From Tethya wilhelma (Eukaryota; Porifera; Demospongiae; Tethyida; Tethyidae): DNA of 64,000 nt. A program made the position numbers and the translations under genes. The stretch is taken from assembly GCA_964030475.1 (NCBI GenBank), contig CAXIPT010000009.1, positions 4,002,519 through 4,066,518 of the forward strand. Reading direction: 5' to 3'. The notes under the pieces are model-generated. The model was not told where the DNA came from. It searched no databases and was given only the letters and a program-made list of their open reading frames with translations. This document shows, one piece after another, positions 46,141 through 58,420 of this stretch (within the stretch, counting starts at the first letter, position 1; each line of letters begins with the position of its first letter).

Positions 46141-46563
46141 AATGAACAAGTAGTAAAAATTTCAAAAAAATAAGTAGTGTAGGAATGGGCAGTGCGGTAA
46201 AAAGTATTGAAACAAGGCATGGTCTCAATTTCAGCACATGACTACTTCATTTTTATGTTCAACTCTTGGCTGGTAATCCAGTTTAAGTTATATACTTGTC
46301 CTTTATAGTTTACTCCATTATTTTAGTAGCCAAGTGATTAGCTATAATAATGTACTGAGAAATTTGAACCAATGCAGTAATCATAAGCTAGCTACAGTAT
46401 TATTGTACAGATCATCGCAACACAACGCTGAAAATCCATAATTATAAATGATCAAGAATAAAAATGAAGTAGTTATGTGCTGAAATTGAGACCATGCCTT
46501 GTTTCAATACTTTTTACCGCACTGCCCATTCCTACACTACTTATTTTTTTGAAATTTTTACTA
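46135..46563. mobile_element. foldback element A, copy 2
   Basis: Arms run from ACAAGTAGTAAAAATTTC through TGTAGGAATGGGCAGTGCGG to CACATGACTACTTC, with the inverse at 46459-46563. Inserted in the Helitron helicase just after Walker A. Nothing resembling the rest of the helicase follows. Confidence 0.8.
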
Positions 46564-47221
46564 TAATATTATCACTCAAGTTACTAAGTATAGTACTATA
46601 CATGCCCCCCTTGCCCTAGTGCTTCCATCGCTTATTTGTATTATAGCTCTTAGGAATATGTAAAAAAACAAAAAAAACAAACCCCCCCAAAAAAACACCA
46701 AAAAACAACCAAGGTTAATTATAGTCACTTAACTCTGTATGGACTACAAGAATAAACATATATTTACTGAAATTCTCAGTAAAACTATAGGCATGTTTAG
46801 ACCGTGCAGGCTGAGTCTGCTGAGTAATCAGTGGTTATAAGCATGTAGCTAATGGCCAGCCATATATACTACACATGCTGATACATCTAGTACATGTTTA
46901 CAGAAAGCAAGGCAAACCTTTGTCTGCCTTGTGAAACATTATTGACCTGCATGAATTCACTATACAGATTCTAAATAGTAAACACAAGATCAATGGGTAA
47001 ATATTGTCTGATGCTAGAAAGTACAATTAAAGGCCTGCTCAACTCAGCAACCACAGCATTTTGGACAGCAAAAAATGTATATAAGTACCATTTTTTTGCT
47101 GCTAGAGCTACCTTTCTTGAGATTTTGACAGACGGACATGAATATATACTCTGTATGTGTTTGGCTTAATTTTATGTAAATCTTTAATTAAAAATCCTGT
47201 GGGCACTTTGCCAAATCTCAC
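46564..47221. other. no gene recognised
   Basis: A C/A-rich low-complexity stretch lies at about 46660-46710. No exon was seen. Confidence 0.4.
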
Positions 47222-49979
47222 CTACACATGAAGCATATGTGCCATCCAGTTGGTAACCGAATTGACATTCACATCTGAAGTAGCCAGGCTCATTCACACA
47301 CATAGCTGATTCAGTGCAATTGTTTTTTCCATCTTCACATTCATTTTCATCTATATCATTGTAAATGAGCAACGCATTTAATAATTGATAAAAATTACAA
47401 GTCTTCATGCATTCATCACCTTCACATCCACGACCATCACTCATAAGGATAAAACCAGAATCACAGCTACATTCAAAACTTCCATCAGTATTCATACAAT
47501 TTTGATCACAATCACCATTTCTAACAGCACATTCATTGACATCTACATGTATATACAAACCAGTGATATTAAATAAAGCAGCCAGAATACCATGCACCTA
47601 GCTTAAGACAGTTTGCTTACCTTGACATTTGATTCCAGAGTTTGTTGTATCACTCAGATTAGGTGATTCAAATTCATAACCCAGTAAACAACTGCATCTA
47701 TGGCTCCCAGGTAGATTAGTACAGTTACTGTCACAATCCCCATTATCTTTTAAGCATTCATCAATATCTGGCAGAGATATTGCACTCAGATAAATTGATG
47801 CAACACATGCACATTACTCATCATCTTTAAAATACTTTCAGCATGATTTTATAGAGAACTACAAGGGAATTACTCAGGGGCATTAAGGACTGGGTCACAA
47901 TATGTAGCTAATTAAGGTAAAATTTTATGCAAATTTGAAATAACTACTTATAGAATTAGGCTATTAACATCAAAATGTAACTGAAGAAACTTATTGTCAT
48001 CTTTAACATTTTCCCGAAAAAATTTGGTCATGTGACCTAATTAATATTCATGTATTGAATAAATTAATTAATCGGAATATAAGGGCTGTTGCCATGGCAA
48101 CAAGATTAAGTTCATTAAAATTATAAAGTTATGTACTAAATTTTCACCGAGTAGAATTTTGATATCTGGTTGCCATGGAGAGTTATCAATAATTTTCTAT
48201 ATAAAGCACATCACCAAAAAGCACAAAAACGACAATAACTCACCATGGAAACCAAATATCAAAATTCTACTCGGAAAAAAATTAAGTTCATAATGTTCCG
48301 AATCAGTGATAAAAATTTGGTTGCCATGGCAACATTCCTTAATTTCCGGAAAATTAATTATTCATTAGCTGAGGGGGTAAGTTCAAACTTCATTAATACG
48401 ATGAATATTCAAATTTGTGGTTTTATAATTTAATCAATGTGTTCAAATAAGATTATATTTTTGTATAAGCTTGAAATTTTGTCTGCATGATAATATATAA
48501 TAATATTATTGATCATGGAATGCGGCAATTATTGCATTTTAATCCAAATGACCCAGTCCTTAATGCCCCTGAGTAGTTTTCAAATGGTTATGGTATCATA
48601 AGGATAAGTTACTTACCACTACATGTCTTAGCATCATCATCGAGATTGTATCCTTCCATGCAACTACAAAAGAAGCTCCCCTCAGTGTTGTTGCAGTAAT
48701 GGTCACATCCACCCTTATTCAGTAAGCATTCAAGTTCATCTGCACATATCGTATGTAATACAAGGCATGTATAGTTCACAATGTTATCTATACTTCAACA
48801 AGAGAATAAAGAGCCCAGTAATATGTTCATACATGCACGTAATTAAGTTAACAATAATTAAGGCAAGGCATGTTATAATCATGCGCTGTTTCTGAACACT
48901 TATAATAAGCTGTTCAATTGAACAGTACACAAGAACAAGCAACTATAGTTATGTACATGTTATAGAACATGCCTACTAGGGCATTATCGGAAATACACAA
49001 GGTAATATTGAGTAAACCTGAGGGCGGGGCCCAAGGGAAATTCGATAAAGCCCATCAGTAGGCATTTTCCTATAAATAAATGCTTGTAACCCAATGCTAG
49101 ATATGTTGCTAGTTTCTTTCCACTTTTGAACAGCAGCTTTGACTTGAGCAAGAGTTTAGTCAACTTCGGCAGTTTATATAATTATCACTTGAAACAGAGA
49201 ACAATATTATCTACAAGGGAAAGCAACATTATACATTGTTTTCTTGAAGTCTTCTGAAATTTCTTAGCACTGGAGTATCTTTTCAGAGTCTTATACAGCA
49301 CTTAGGGTAATATGAAGGGGAAAACCAAGGGAAATATACATATTTGCTGCGAGTCGGTTTTCCCCTTGCTCACGTTTCTGTAAGTTAATTATACACTGTG
49401 AAACAAATGTGTTAATATTATGGCTTCCCCGGATACAAGTTAGTCATATTAGACTAGTCATGGGGACAACTTACTGTCATTCTGCATAATTATAATTTAA
49501 GATGGGTACAGGTTTGATAGGTGAGATTGGTTTAGTCTTCATTTAACCATGCAGGGCTATACATTATACCTTGTCGGCATCTTGGGCCTGTGTATCCAGG
49601 AAAACAGGTACACTGTCCAGGCTCAGTACAGACACCATTCAAACAGGGAGGTACACAGACAGCTGTGAAAGAGAAAAAGGAGTGATAAAAATACACTTCC
49701 ACTGGGATAATACACTAGCTCACGTGTTTGACACATTGAACCATTCCACATTGGAGAACAAGAACATTCATTGAATCCTGTGCATACTCCACCATTTAAG
49801 CAAATTGTACCACACAAAGCTGCACATACATGCGCGAAAAATAATTGGAGCAGAATATGATACACTACTTTACATACGTAATTCACAAGTAATTCCTGTC
49901 CATTCTGAAGTGCATGAGCACTGGTTTCCATCAATACACTCTCCTCCATTACGACAAACTTTGTCACAAATGGTTAGAC
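47222..49979 (-). CDS. EGF cassette I (seven EGF exons)
   Basis: One EGF domain per exon, all phase 1: 49878-49979 (CDKVCRNGGECIDGNQCSC), 49724-49819 (CGTICLNGGVCTGFNECSC), 49570-49662 ([18 protein letters not shown]), 48617-48739 (DELECLLNKGGC), 47621-47767 (DIDECLKDNGDC), 47420-47542 ([12 protein letters not shown]) and 47222-47350 (DENECEDGKNNC). The first three are short Notch/tenascin-like EGFs. The last four start D-x-x-E-C and keep the Asn of C-x-N-T-x-G-S-F, so they are calcium-binding EGFs. They follow the NIDO domain directly. Compared with cassettes II and III, the last two EGF types (DTNEC and DYNEC) are missing at the end. Confidence 0.92.
47869..48576. mobile_element. MITE with 25-27 bp terminal inverted repeats, TA target
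   Basis: ACTCAGGGGCATTAAGGACT (from 47871) and its exact inverse ending at 48574 bound the element, with TA on each side if the ends are read as CTCAGGGG. The interior carries another inverted repeat (about 48149-48178 with 48243-48275) and GTTGCCATGGCAAC palindromes. It lies in an intron of cassette I. Confidence 0.85.
48740..49569. other. intron of EGF cassette I
   Basis: Nothing was recognised. Confidence 0.5.
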
Positions 49980-50083
49980 CTGTGAAATACATTTACAGCA
50001 ATAATACATATGTCGTATACATAATTATATATATATAGTAATCTGTTAATCATTATAATTATTTATTATTATTATTATTATAC

Positions 50084-52605
50084 CATCCACTTGGATAATG
50101 TATAGGCCAGGTCGATCAATGTTACTAGTCGAATCAATATCAAACGTCTCTTGTGTGAGAGCACCAGGAAGCATGAACACTCTAGTACCATCTTCATTCC
50201 TGAACCCCATGTTGCTATACCTTCCCCACTGAATGTCAGCATAGACGAAGAAGACAAGAGAAGTGGTGCCGTTGGTGGCTAGAGCAACTTGGAATGTATT
50301 TTCCTAGAGACAATAGTACAATTCATGTGAATCAATACAATACAAAATACATAAAATCAATTTTAAAGATCTAGCTGCATGGGATTCAAACTGTAGCTAT
50401 AGGTCCTTTGAATTCTAGTCAAATGTTCCCATATATACACTGTACTGAGTCGTCAAACACACAAACATTGGAGCAGAGAAACTGAGTATTAATTGATACA
50501 ACTGAAATGACATGAAATTGAAATAATAGATTAAATCTCCTTCTAAATATATATAATAAAAATTTTATAAAAATGAGAAGTGTAGGAATGGGCAGTGCGG
50601 TAAAAAGCAATGAAACAAGGCAAGTCTCTGAATTTCGGCACATGACTACTTCATTTTCATGAGTCAATTGCAAGTTTGAATTCCATTGATATCATTCAAT
50701 GATAATTGTCAGCCATTTGGCTCATGAGTCACTGCAAGCAATCACTTGATTAATTTAGATAAAGTATAACAAGCATGTAGAGTGTAGGTACACAGTAATG
50801 TATGAGAGTTGGATACAAAAAATGAAGTAGTCATGTGCCGAAATTCAGAGACTTGCCTTGTTTCATTGCTTTTTACCGCACTACCCATTCCTACACTTCT
50901 CAATTTTTATTATACTTGTTTATTCACTTTTTTTAAACACTAAGGTGCTCAATTGCATGGAAAGAATCATACAGCAGAGACTGCATGGTCAGTCTCTTCA
51001 ACAGAAAGGTGCATTTAATGCGCATGCGCATTATTTGCATGCAACCATGTGGTATATTGACGACCTTTACCTATGTCAATAGGCTAAATAAAAAGTACAG
51101 TATTTTATATCGAGAGTTTCAAAGCTGACTAGATTTTGTTTGCTGCCTTTTCGCCAGCAAACGAGTCGAAAAGGACGTACTGTGCATGAAATGAAGTCCC
51201 ACTATATGGTCAAAGTTGGCTCGATGCCTTTTGTTTGTCCGGAAATCGCGTTCAAGTGAGTCAGTTGGGAAGGAAGGGGAGAACAAAATTGCATTCTTGT
51301 GGCTTCTCGCCAGCGCTCTCACTAGAGTGTTCTAGAAACTTTCTGCCTGTTTTCTTGGTTAATACAGTAAGTAAACTGTCTGGGGGAGGTTATTAAATGC
51401 ATTTGAAGGCTTAGCTTTCTTTCCCTGAAAGTTTATAAACATGAACATTTTGTATTGTGTCAATGGGACAGTCGGCCCATTCCTACTATACGTACTACCG
51501 TACGTATGATAGTTCATGGTTGGTGGAAGAAACGAAATTGGCACTTGACATAATAACTAATACAACAAGCATGTTATATAATGGTATATTAATATAGTAT
51601 GACATTGTGTATACAGTGAGAAAAGCCCCATATGTGACAATACTGAAATATATGGCATAACAATTAAGACTCAAAATAAATCAATCATTATTATCATTAT
51701 GCTCAATTTGGGCATGCTAATAAAATATCTTAAATTTCAGAAATTGTACATCAATTTCACCTTGCAATACAATTAAGTTACTCACCAGATCTGTACTACG
51801 ATAATACTCTCGTATACGGTACCAGGTAGCTACAAAGAGGTAAGTAGGTTGGAAAGAACCAAATGATAGGTAGTATAGCTGAACAAGATTCTCAGCATGT
51901 TGCAGGTCTTTTGTATCATTAGTTTGACGATAAAACGTTTGTCCAAAGTGGCTGGATCCTCGCCGCATCCAAAATGGTACAATGAGTGGAGGTGTACTAG
52001 AGGATAATCTCCAGAAACTTGTAGGGGTTGACGTCTGTTGAGAGAAATGTCTTCGAAATGATAATGCTCCATTGCTATTAACCTAAATGTAGAAACAAAC
52101 AATTAATTATGCTACTTGATGGTTATAAAGGAAATCAACAAACCTATGTTAATTACCATAATTTAACTAATAATAATTATTCGCATTGGGGAAATTTTCG
52201 TACGTGTCGCCGTGTGCGGAAATTAAACACGCGAAATTTTGACGATCCATTACCAATGTTCATGCGGACGCGGCGCATGTACGAAAATTAAACACGCGAA
52301 ATTTTAATATACGGAATATTTTCAACGTGAAAATATCTCAATCTACGGTATATACATTATACGGCTATACAGAACAATGCTTAATATTATAAAATAAATA
52401 TAAGAACTTTAAAAATAAGAAAACTAGCAAAATGATTGCTAATCATGCATTATGGTAGTATTACTTACATACAAAACATTTTCCAATTCACCATAAAATT
52501 TGAATTGTGTTTGCAATGAAACAGCAGAAGACACTGAAGAAGATACAACTGTATCACCAAACTTTTCACCAAAGAGAAAGAGGTCAGCCGAATGAGATTC
52601 AAAAG
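50084..52605 (-). CDS. complete NIDO domain on three exons
   Basis: Exon 52469-52605 reads SADLFLFGEKFGDTVV and QFKFYGELENVLY. Exon 51786-52082 reads VNSNGALSFRRHF, TPPLIVPFWMRRG, TFYRQ and LFVATWYRI. Exon 50084-50303 reads ENTFQVALATNGTTSLVFFV, YADIQWGRYSNMGFRNEDG and STSNIDRPGLYIIQVDG. This is the extracellular NIDO domain of nidogen, mucin-4 and sushi-nidogen proteins: the V-N-x-N-G-x-x-SF strand, the TP-x-I-x-PFW turn, the T-W segment, then DIQWG and the closing G-x-Y-x-x-x-VDG. A short EGF series follows. Exon 1 is phase 1 and could join the EGF exon at 52986. The intron at 50304-51785 contains a composite A/B element. Confidence 0.92.
50556..51512. mobile_element. composite element A/B, copy 3
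   Basis: The foldback part runs 50556-50932 (TGTAGGAATGGGCAGTGCGG and its inverse). A body with GCGCATGCGC follows, and the family B end (CCATTCCTACTATACGTACT) reaches 51512. Same part order as 21991-22963. Confidence 0.75.
52180..52350. repeat. direct repeats in the NIDO intron
   Basis: GAAATTAAACACGCGAAATTTT-like segments occur twice (about 52219 and 52280) in a CpG-richer patch between NIDO exons 1 and 2. Confidence 0.6.
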
Positions 52606-52864
52606 CTACATAATATTATAATTAAAAATAGACAACCTAATGAAAGCATCAACAGAAAGTGAATTTCTGTGCCCACTTCTATTCCTGCTTTCGGCATTTT
52701 CCAGTTGCCCCCATTATTCTGAGACTTAGTTAAATTTTTTTGCTATATAATTATGGTATTAATTAAAAAACAACCTAAAGGCAGCTAGTGCATGCACAGT
52801 TACTTATCTCAGAGAGGTCACACAGAGGGGTAAAATAATGTCATTAATTTACTTTAGTAACAAN

Positions 52865-52964
52865 TGCACATGATACACAGCTAGGGCAAAGCATGCATGT
52901 GGAGACTTTAACTGATAAAGGATAATTATGGGTATTGTTAGCTATACTATAACATTGAAATTTA
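52865..52964. repeat. duplicate of 40012-40114
   Basis: Almost identical 100-bp stretch between the last EGF exon of cassette II and NIDO exon 1. It begins next to an undetermined base (52864). Confidence 0.85.
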
Positions 52965-52985
52965 TAAAAATTAATGTGAACTTAC

Positions 52986-55900
52986 GTGAACAACTCTTCT
53001 TGTCTTCCTCAAGGAAATATCCTCTTGGACATTCACAATGATAGCTTCCCAAGTCATTGACACAGATTTCCTCACACCCATGTGTAGGAGGTTCTTGTTC
53101 ACACTCATTGTAGTCTTGTAGTAAGAGTGCAATATGCGTACAAAAACATTATAACATGTAGTATTTAAACATACTGACACTCTCACCAATGCATGTTGAA
53201 TTGTCCTCCTGCAGTTCATAACCTTCATAACATGAGCAGAAAAAGCTACCATCAGTGTTGTTGCAATACTGATTACAACCTGCTACACTTTCTGTTTCCA
53301 CACATTCATTGGTGTCTACATTTTGTGATACAAAAGATCATACATGTACATCAACACTTATAATGATGGTCACTATAATACAATTCCCACCTATACAGGA
53401 AGCAAATGTGTCATCCAGTTGGTAGCCTGAGATACATTCACATCTGAAGTAACCAGGCTCATTTCTACACATTGTCACAGCTGAATCAGTGCAGTTGTCT
53501 TTTTCATTTTCACATTCATCCTCATCTATTTTATTATGGTATGTCAAGTAACCAAAACTGATGAAATAAACTATTATTCTACCCATCTAGTCTCTATCCA
53601 TCACCTTCACATCCACGACCATCACCCATAAGAATAAAACCTGGGTCACAGCTACATTCAAAACTTCCAGCAGTATTTGTACAAACATCATCACAACCAC
53701 CATTTCCAATAGCACATTCGTTGATATCTAATAACATTATATATTAATGTAGAGACAAAATTACAGTAAGTATAATTCATACGTGCAGTTTACTCATCCT
53801 TTAAAATTTACTCACCCACACATTTTATTCCAGAGTTTGTAACATCATCCAAATCAACTGATTCAAATTCATATCCCACCAAACAACTGCATCTATGGCT
53901 CCCAGGTAGATTAGTACAGTTACTGTCACAATTTCCATTTTCATTTAAACATTCATCAATATCTGATATTGGAATTACAACAGTTGCAACAGAAAGGGAT
54001 ATGTAAAATAATTTAATAGTTAATTAAAATGTAATAACCTACAATTAATAAGAACTATGTCATAATTTGACCAATACTTGCACATGCATTGATTGGGAAA
54101 ATTCTTGTATTATCTTCATGTTACCATGCATGTGTAAAAATTAGATGCTCCAAATTTGAATGATCCATTCCCACAATATTAGTATACGAAATTTAAAGTA
54201 CTCAGTATAAAAAAACTACGGTAATTCTGCAAGTGTATTATAACTTACCATTACATGTTTTAGCATCGTCATCAAGACTGTATCCTTCATTACAACTGCA
54301 AGAGAAGCTACCCACAGTGTTTGTACAGTTCTGGTCACACCCACCATTATCAATTAAACACTCAAGCTTATCTACAAAAATTATATGAAAAAGCTAATAA
54401 ACTCTCCAGTTTTATAGCGCGTGAAAGAGCAGAGCTCAGGAACAATAATGTAATTTCAAAACAATCAAATAGATCTACTACAGCTCAAGTCCCTGTTTTA
54501 AGTCTAAGCATAATTAATAAAAACAAACAAGTGACTATAATATAAGTTATGCTGATACCACCATGGCATACCATCCATGCACTACATGATTGTTACTAGA
54601 GTATAATCACTGATATGAATAACCCCAAACTACACGACATTGTGCATGCATGGCTGTTTCACACACAATTTGTTGTTATTCACACAATTACTATTTTGAT
54701 TGCAGCTCTTCACTCATGTACTACATGGCAGGTACTATACCTTCTCGGCATCTTGGGCCCATATATCCAGGAAAGCAGACACATAGTCCAGGCTCAGTAC
54801 AGTTACCATTAACACAGGGAGGTGTACAAACAGCTATGAAAAGGAAGATGATTAAGAATAATTCAATAAAGTCGAACAAACAAAATAATGCATAAAACTG
54901 CGATGAAACTGCTTTGCATAAATGCAAAAGTTCACATAGACAGAGAATGGCCAAATATAGTAGCTTATCATTACCAACTAATTAGCTTTTTTGAGAGTTA
55001 AACTACAGCAAATCAGGAAACTTTTGTGTTGAATGCAATATTTTATTAGATATTTAATTTTCTTAAAATGGTACATACAACTAATTTAAATGAGTTATCA
55101 TGTTGTTATTGACATTTCAGCGTAGTTAAGGACTGGGTCAGCTCACTGTCAACTGTGTTTCACAAAAATTAATGAGTTATTTTAGATGTAAAATTTAATT
55201 TGTATATAATTAAACGGCGACCGCACGTGATTGCTTCAGTTCAGTGCAATACTAAGTCATCTGACAAGAAGCAAGAGTAAGGCTGAAAACAGACTTGAGC
55301 ATTGAACGGAGTAGAAGCGCTTGGTTTTAAGCAGCACTGACTTGATACAGAGTGTCTACATGTTGCATATGCAACTAAAGTATTTATAGCATACTTTTTG
55401 GAAATAAGCTACCAGACGGAAATGGTGACCGTGGATATGATCGTTAATGAGATGCAAAACTGGTAGTTTTAGTACTTCTAAGAATGATATTGAAAAAGTA
55501 TACTATTGGATTTTAGTTCACCTAGATATAAAGCGTATGAGCCCCTCAGAATGACTATAGATAGTTGGCAAGTTCTCTGTTTATTGCGTTGAAGTTCTAT
55601 TACATTGGTGAGTATGCCGCCTGCTATTACATCATTGAATAATTAATAATTAACTTAATTAACTTTTTTGTAAACTTAAATCCCTAACATTTACTTCTAT
55701 CTGCTTTGTATCTTCCTATCATTAGTCCTATTAGAAATATCCAGCTTTAAAATGTACCTGACCCAGTCCTTATAACTACGCTGAGTAAAGTTCACGTTAA
55801 AATTTTTTAATAGAATTTTTATACTTATGTAAAATGCAGTGTTATATATAATTATTATAACAATTTGTGAACTGCGAAAATTTCCTGATCTATGGTATAC

Positions 55901-56007
55901 ATATACTCACGCATTTCACACATTGAGCCATTCCACTGTGGTGTACATGAACATTGATTCAATCCTATGCAGGTACCACCATTCAAGCAAATTTCACCAC
56001 ACAAAGC
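52986..56007 (-). CDS. EGF cassette II (eight EGF exons)
   Basis: Exons, one EGF each, phase 1: 55911-56007 ([19 protein letters not shown]), 54741-54833 ([18 protein letters not shown]), 54249-54371 ([12 protein letters not shown]), 53816-53962 ([12 protein letters not shown]), 53605-53727 ([12 protein letters not shown]), 53391-53525 ([12 protein letters not shown]), 53187-53315 ([14 protein letters not shown]) and 52986-53114 ([14 protein letters not shown]). The last six are calcium-binding type. The order repeats that of cassettes I and III. The four introns of the 52986-53730 part are about 70-80 bp, and their sequence is nearly the same as in cassette III, so the copy is recent. Likely extracellular, rod-like and calcium-stiffened. 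Confidence 0.92.
55118..55783. mobile_element. MITE related to 47869-48576
   Basis: CAGCGTAGTTAAGGACTGGG (from 55118) and its near-inverse ending at 55783 bound 666 bp. The core GTTAAGGACTGGGTCA is shared with the ends of the element at 47869-48576. It is in a different intron, so the insertion is independent. Confidence 0.75.
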
Positions 56008-57540
56008 TGCACACAAAGTAACAAATGAGCAGTACAGATGACACTTTAAAAGTATTTCAAATAATTACTATACTTATTATTATCTATATACTAGCATGAT
56101 GCAGTACAATGAGGAGGCATGTCTAATTGTAAACAATTGTTATGCGTGAATTCCAATGGTACGCCACATGAGAGTGGCAGAATTATAGAGCCAGATTGTC
56201 AATCTTGCATAGCTTGCTGGATGATGTTTAGTGGAATGGTCACGTGTGCTGCATTCGGAAAAAAAGCTTAACAGATTTGCTGTGATCAATCTATCATGAT
56301 GATCTTGATGAGATGTCAGGCTGAATGGATGTCAGGTAGGAGAGGTTTTCAACCTCAAATATAGCTGTGGAAGAGTCAATTTGGTTTGCTCAGTTGTAGC
56401 AAACAGCTAGTTCAATGCATTTTTTCTATTAGTTATGCTAGTGAACATTTGCTAGGGTAAACATTCAGATAGCTGAAAGCTAATACGTGACGCTATACCT
56501 ACTACAGTTATAGCTTACTTACAACAAGAATGTATTCCACACTGTAACTGTGTCTAAGTAAAATGAATGGTGCATGGTATGTATTGTTCTCACAGAGTTA
56601 GAGATAAGCATCATTGAGTGCATGGTGGCTCCTGATATCAGCATAATTATACAGGCCTAGCCTCGTACCCAGGCCACTCCCTCTTTTTAGTGGTTTTTAG
56701 CGTGAAACACTAAAAAGAGGGAGTGGCCTGGGTACAAAACTAATACAGGCCTGCATCTCAGTTGATTTGGGAGAGTAGTATATACAAAGTTTTAGATACA
56801 TCCTTAGTAATTTTGCTCTAGTGACTGTATACATTAGCCCAGGCAACAAGCTCATCATTAGAGGCTGAGGCTTAGTTTTTCCTGCACATCCAAAGAGCAA
56901 ACTTCTAAACTGATTCCAACGCCATGAGAGTAAGCTGCCAATCCTCGGACAAATCTAATTTCGGACGCTATTTCTCACTTACCTGTAAGTGCTAATGCTT
57001 CGAGAGTGCTACAGCAAGATAGCCCATGAAAAGTTACCTCAGGCATAATTATCTATGCCTCAGGGTAGACAAAATTCAAGTCCCACCCACGTACGTGTAA
57101 GGCTTCCTGACGTCATAAAGGAGGTGTCCGAATGAGCTCAAATGTCAGACAAAAGTGCCATACTTTGGACAGCAGCTCAAATAAATCTAGAAACTTATGC
57201 CAGAGCTACTAAATCTGGAGATCAAGAAGTTTAGTTTTCCTACTATTGATATTCCAAGAGGGAAGCTGGTTGCATGTAGCACTGTCCCAAACAAAGCCGT
57301 GATGTCAATGAGATCAAAGACGCCAAACGTCGGACATCAATTTTTGCTATTTTGAAGCACTTTCTCTGGATTTAGGCAGCTAATGTGGAATCAATCAGGT
57401 TTTGAGTAGACAGACATGTAGAACAGCTTATTTTAAATTTCTGTACGTTGTTTGGAGTTGCTGTGGGCAACATCATGGCAGTTCTGCTTTTATTTATTAT
57501 AATTATACCCTAGCGGAGGTCAAGACCACAGCGATATGAG
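56008..57540. other. no gene recognised
   Basis: Intron or intergenic DNA between cassettes II and III. Apart from the foldback at 56659-56744, no exon or structured repeat was seen. Confidence 0.45.
56659..56744. mobile_element. 86-bp foldback with 8-bp flanking repeat
   Basis: Perfect 28-bp arms (56665-56692 and 56708-56735) carry CCCAGGCCACTCCCTC. ACAGGCCT flanks both sides (56651-56658, 56745-56752), consistent with an 8-bp target duplication as made by hAT elements. Confidence 0.7.
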
Positions 57541-58405
57541 TGTGACTCTGAAACTTTACAGTGTAAAGACTATTGGAGACTGGTTAGTCCCTACAAAAAG
57601 CTTGAGTAGCAGCTACATAAACTAGATTATGTTGGTGGCTAATGCGCATGACATTATGCAAAATAATGCCAGTGCATGGATAGATTATGACCTTTCAAGT
57701 GACCTCTACAAAGATAGCTGCATTGTAGTACATGTCATGGAATTTATATACTAATACTATACTATACAAGTACAAAAAACATTGGAAATGTAATGAGACA
57801 CAGGAATGGCTAAATCGTAAAAAGAACGCAAACAAGATGGAATGGCTGTTGAGTGTGTGCAGAATTCTTCNAACTAACGCACGTATACCACATAATATAC
57901 TTCATGACACGGGTATTTGGGTAATCGTAGCTAGCCATCGAGCGCTGCACATTTCGTGAAGGAGATTAAATGTTGTTCATTGACCAAAAAAGTGCACGAA
58001 CAAGTAGTAAAAATTTCAAAAAAATAAAGAGTGTAGGAATGGGCAGTGCGGGAAAAAGGAATGAAACAAGGAATGTCTCAATTTCGGCACATGACTACTT
58101 CATTTATTGTAACAGTCCTATAGAATAGTTTTGCAATTTAACCGTAATTATTATTACTAAGCAGGTTGTCCAACTATGATAGTTTACATTTAATATACTT
58201 CATTTTCCTACCTAACCGATTGGAAACAATTTGAATTGAAACTATGATTGTACAGATCGATAACATTGCGGTTACAAGATGATGAGGAATAATAAAAAAA
58301 GAAAAAAAATGAAGTAGTCATGTGCCGAAATTGAGACATTCCTTGTTTCATTCCTTTTTCCTGCACTGCCCATTCCTACACTCTTTATTTTTTTGAAATT
58401 TTTAC
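57541..58405. mobile_element. element A/B body fragment and foldback A, copy 4
   Basis: 57541-57730 matches the body at 22.42-22.57 kb (GACTGGTTAGTC, AAAAAGCTTGAGTAGCAGC). 57985-58405 is a foldback with the A arms. It ends 16 bases from the donor side of the EGF exon at 58421. One undetermined base lies at 57871. Confidence 0.7.
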
Positions 58406-58420
58406 TTAATGTGAACTTAC

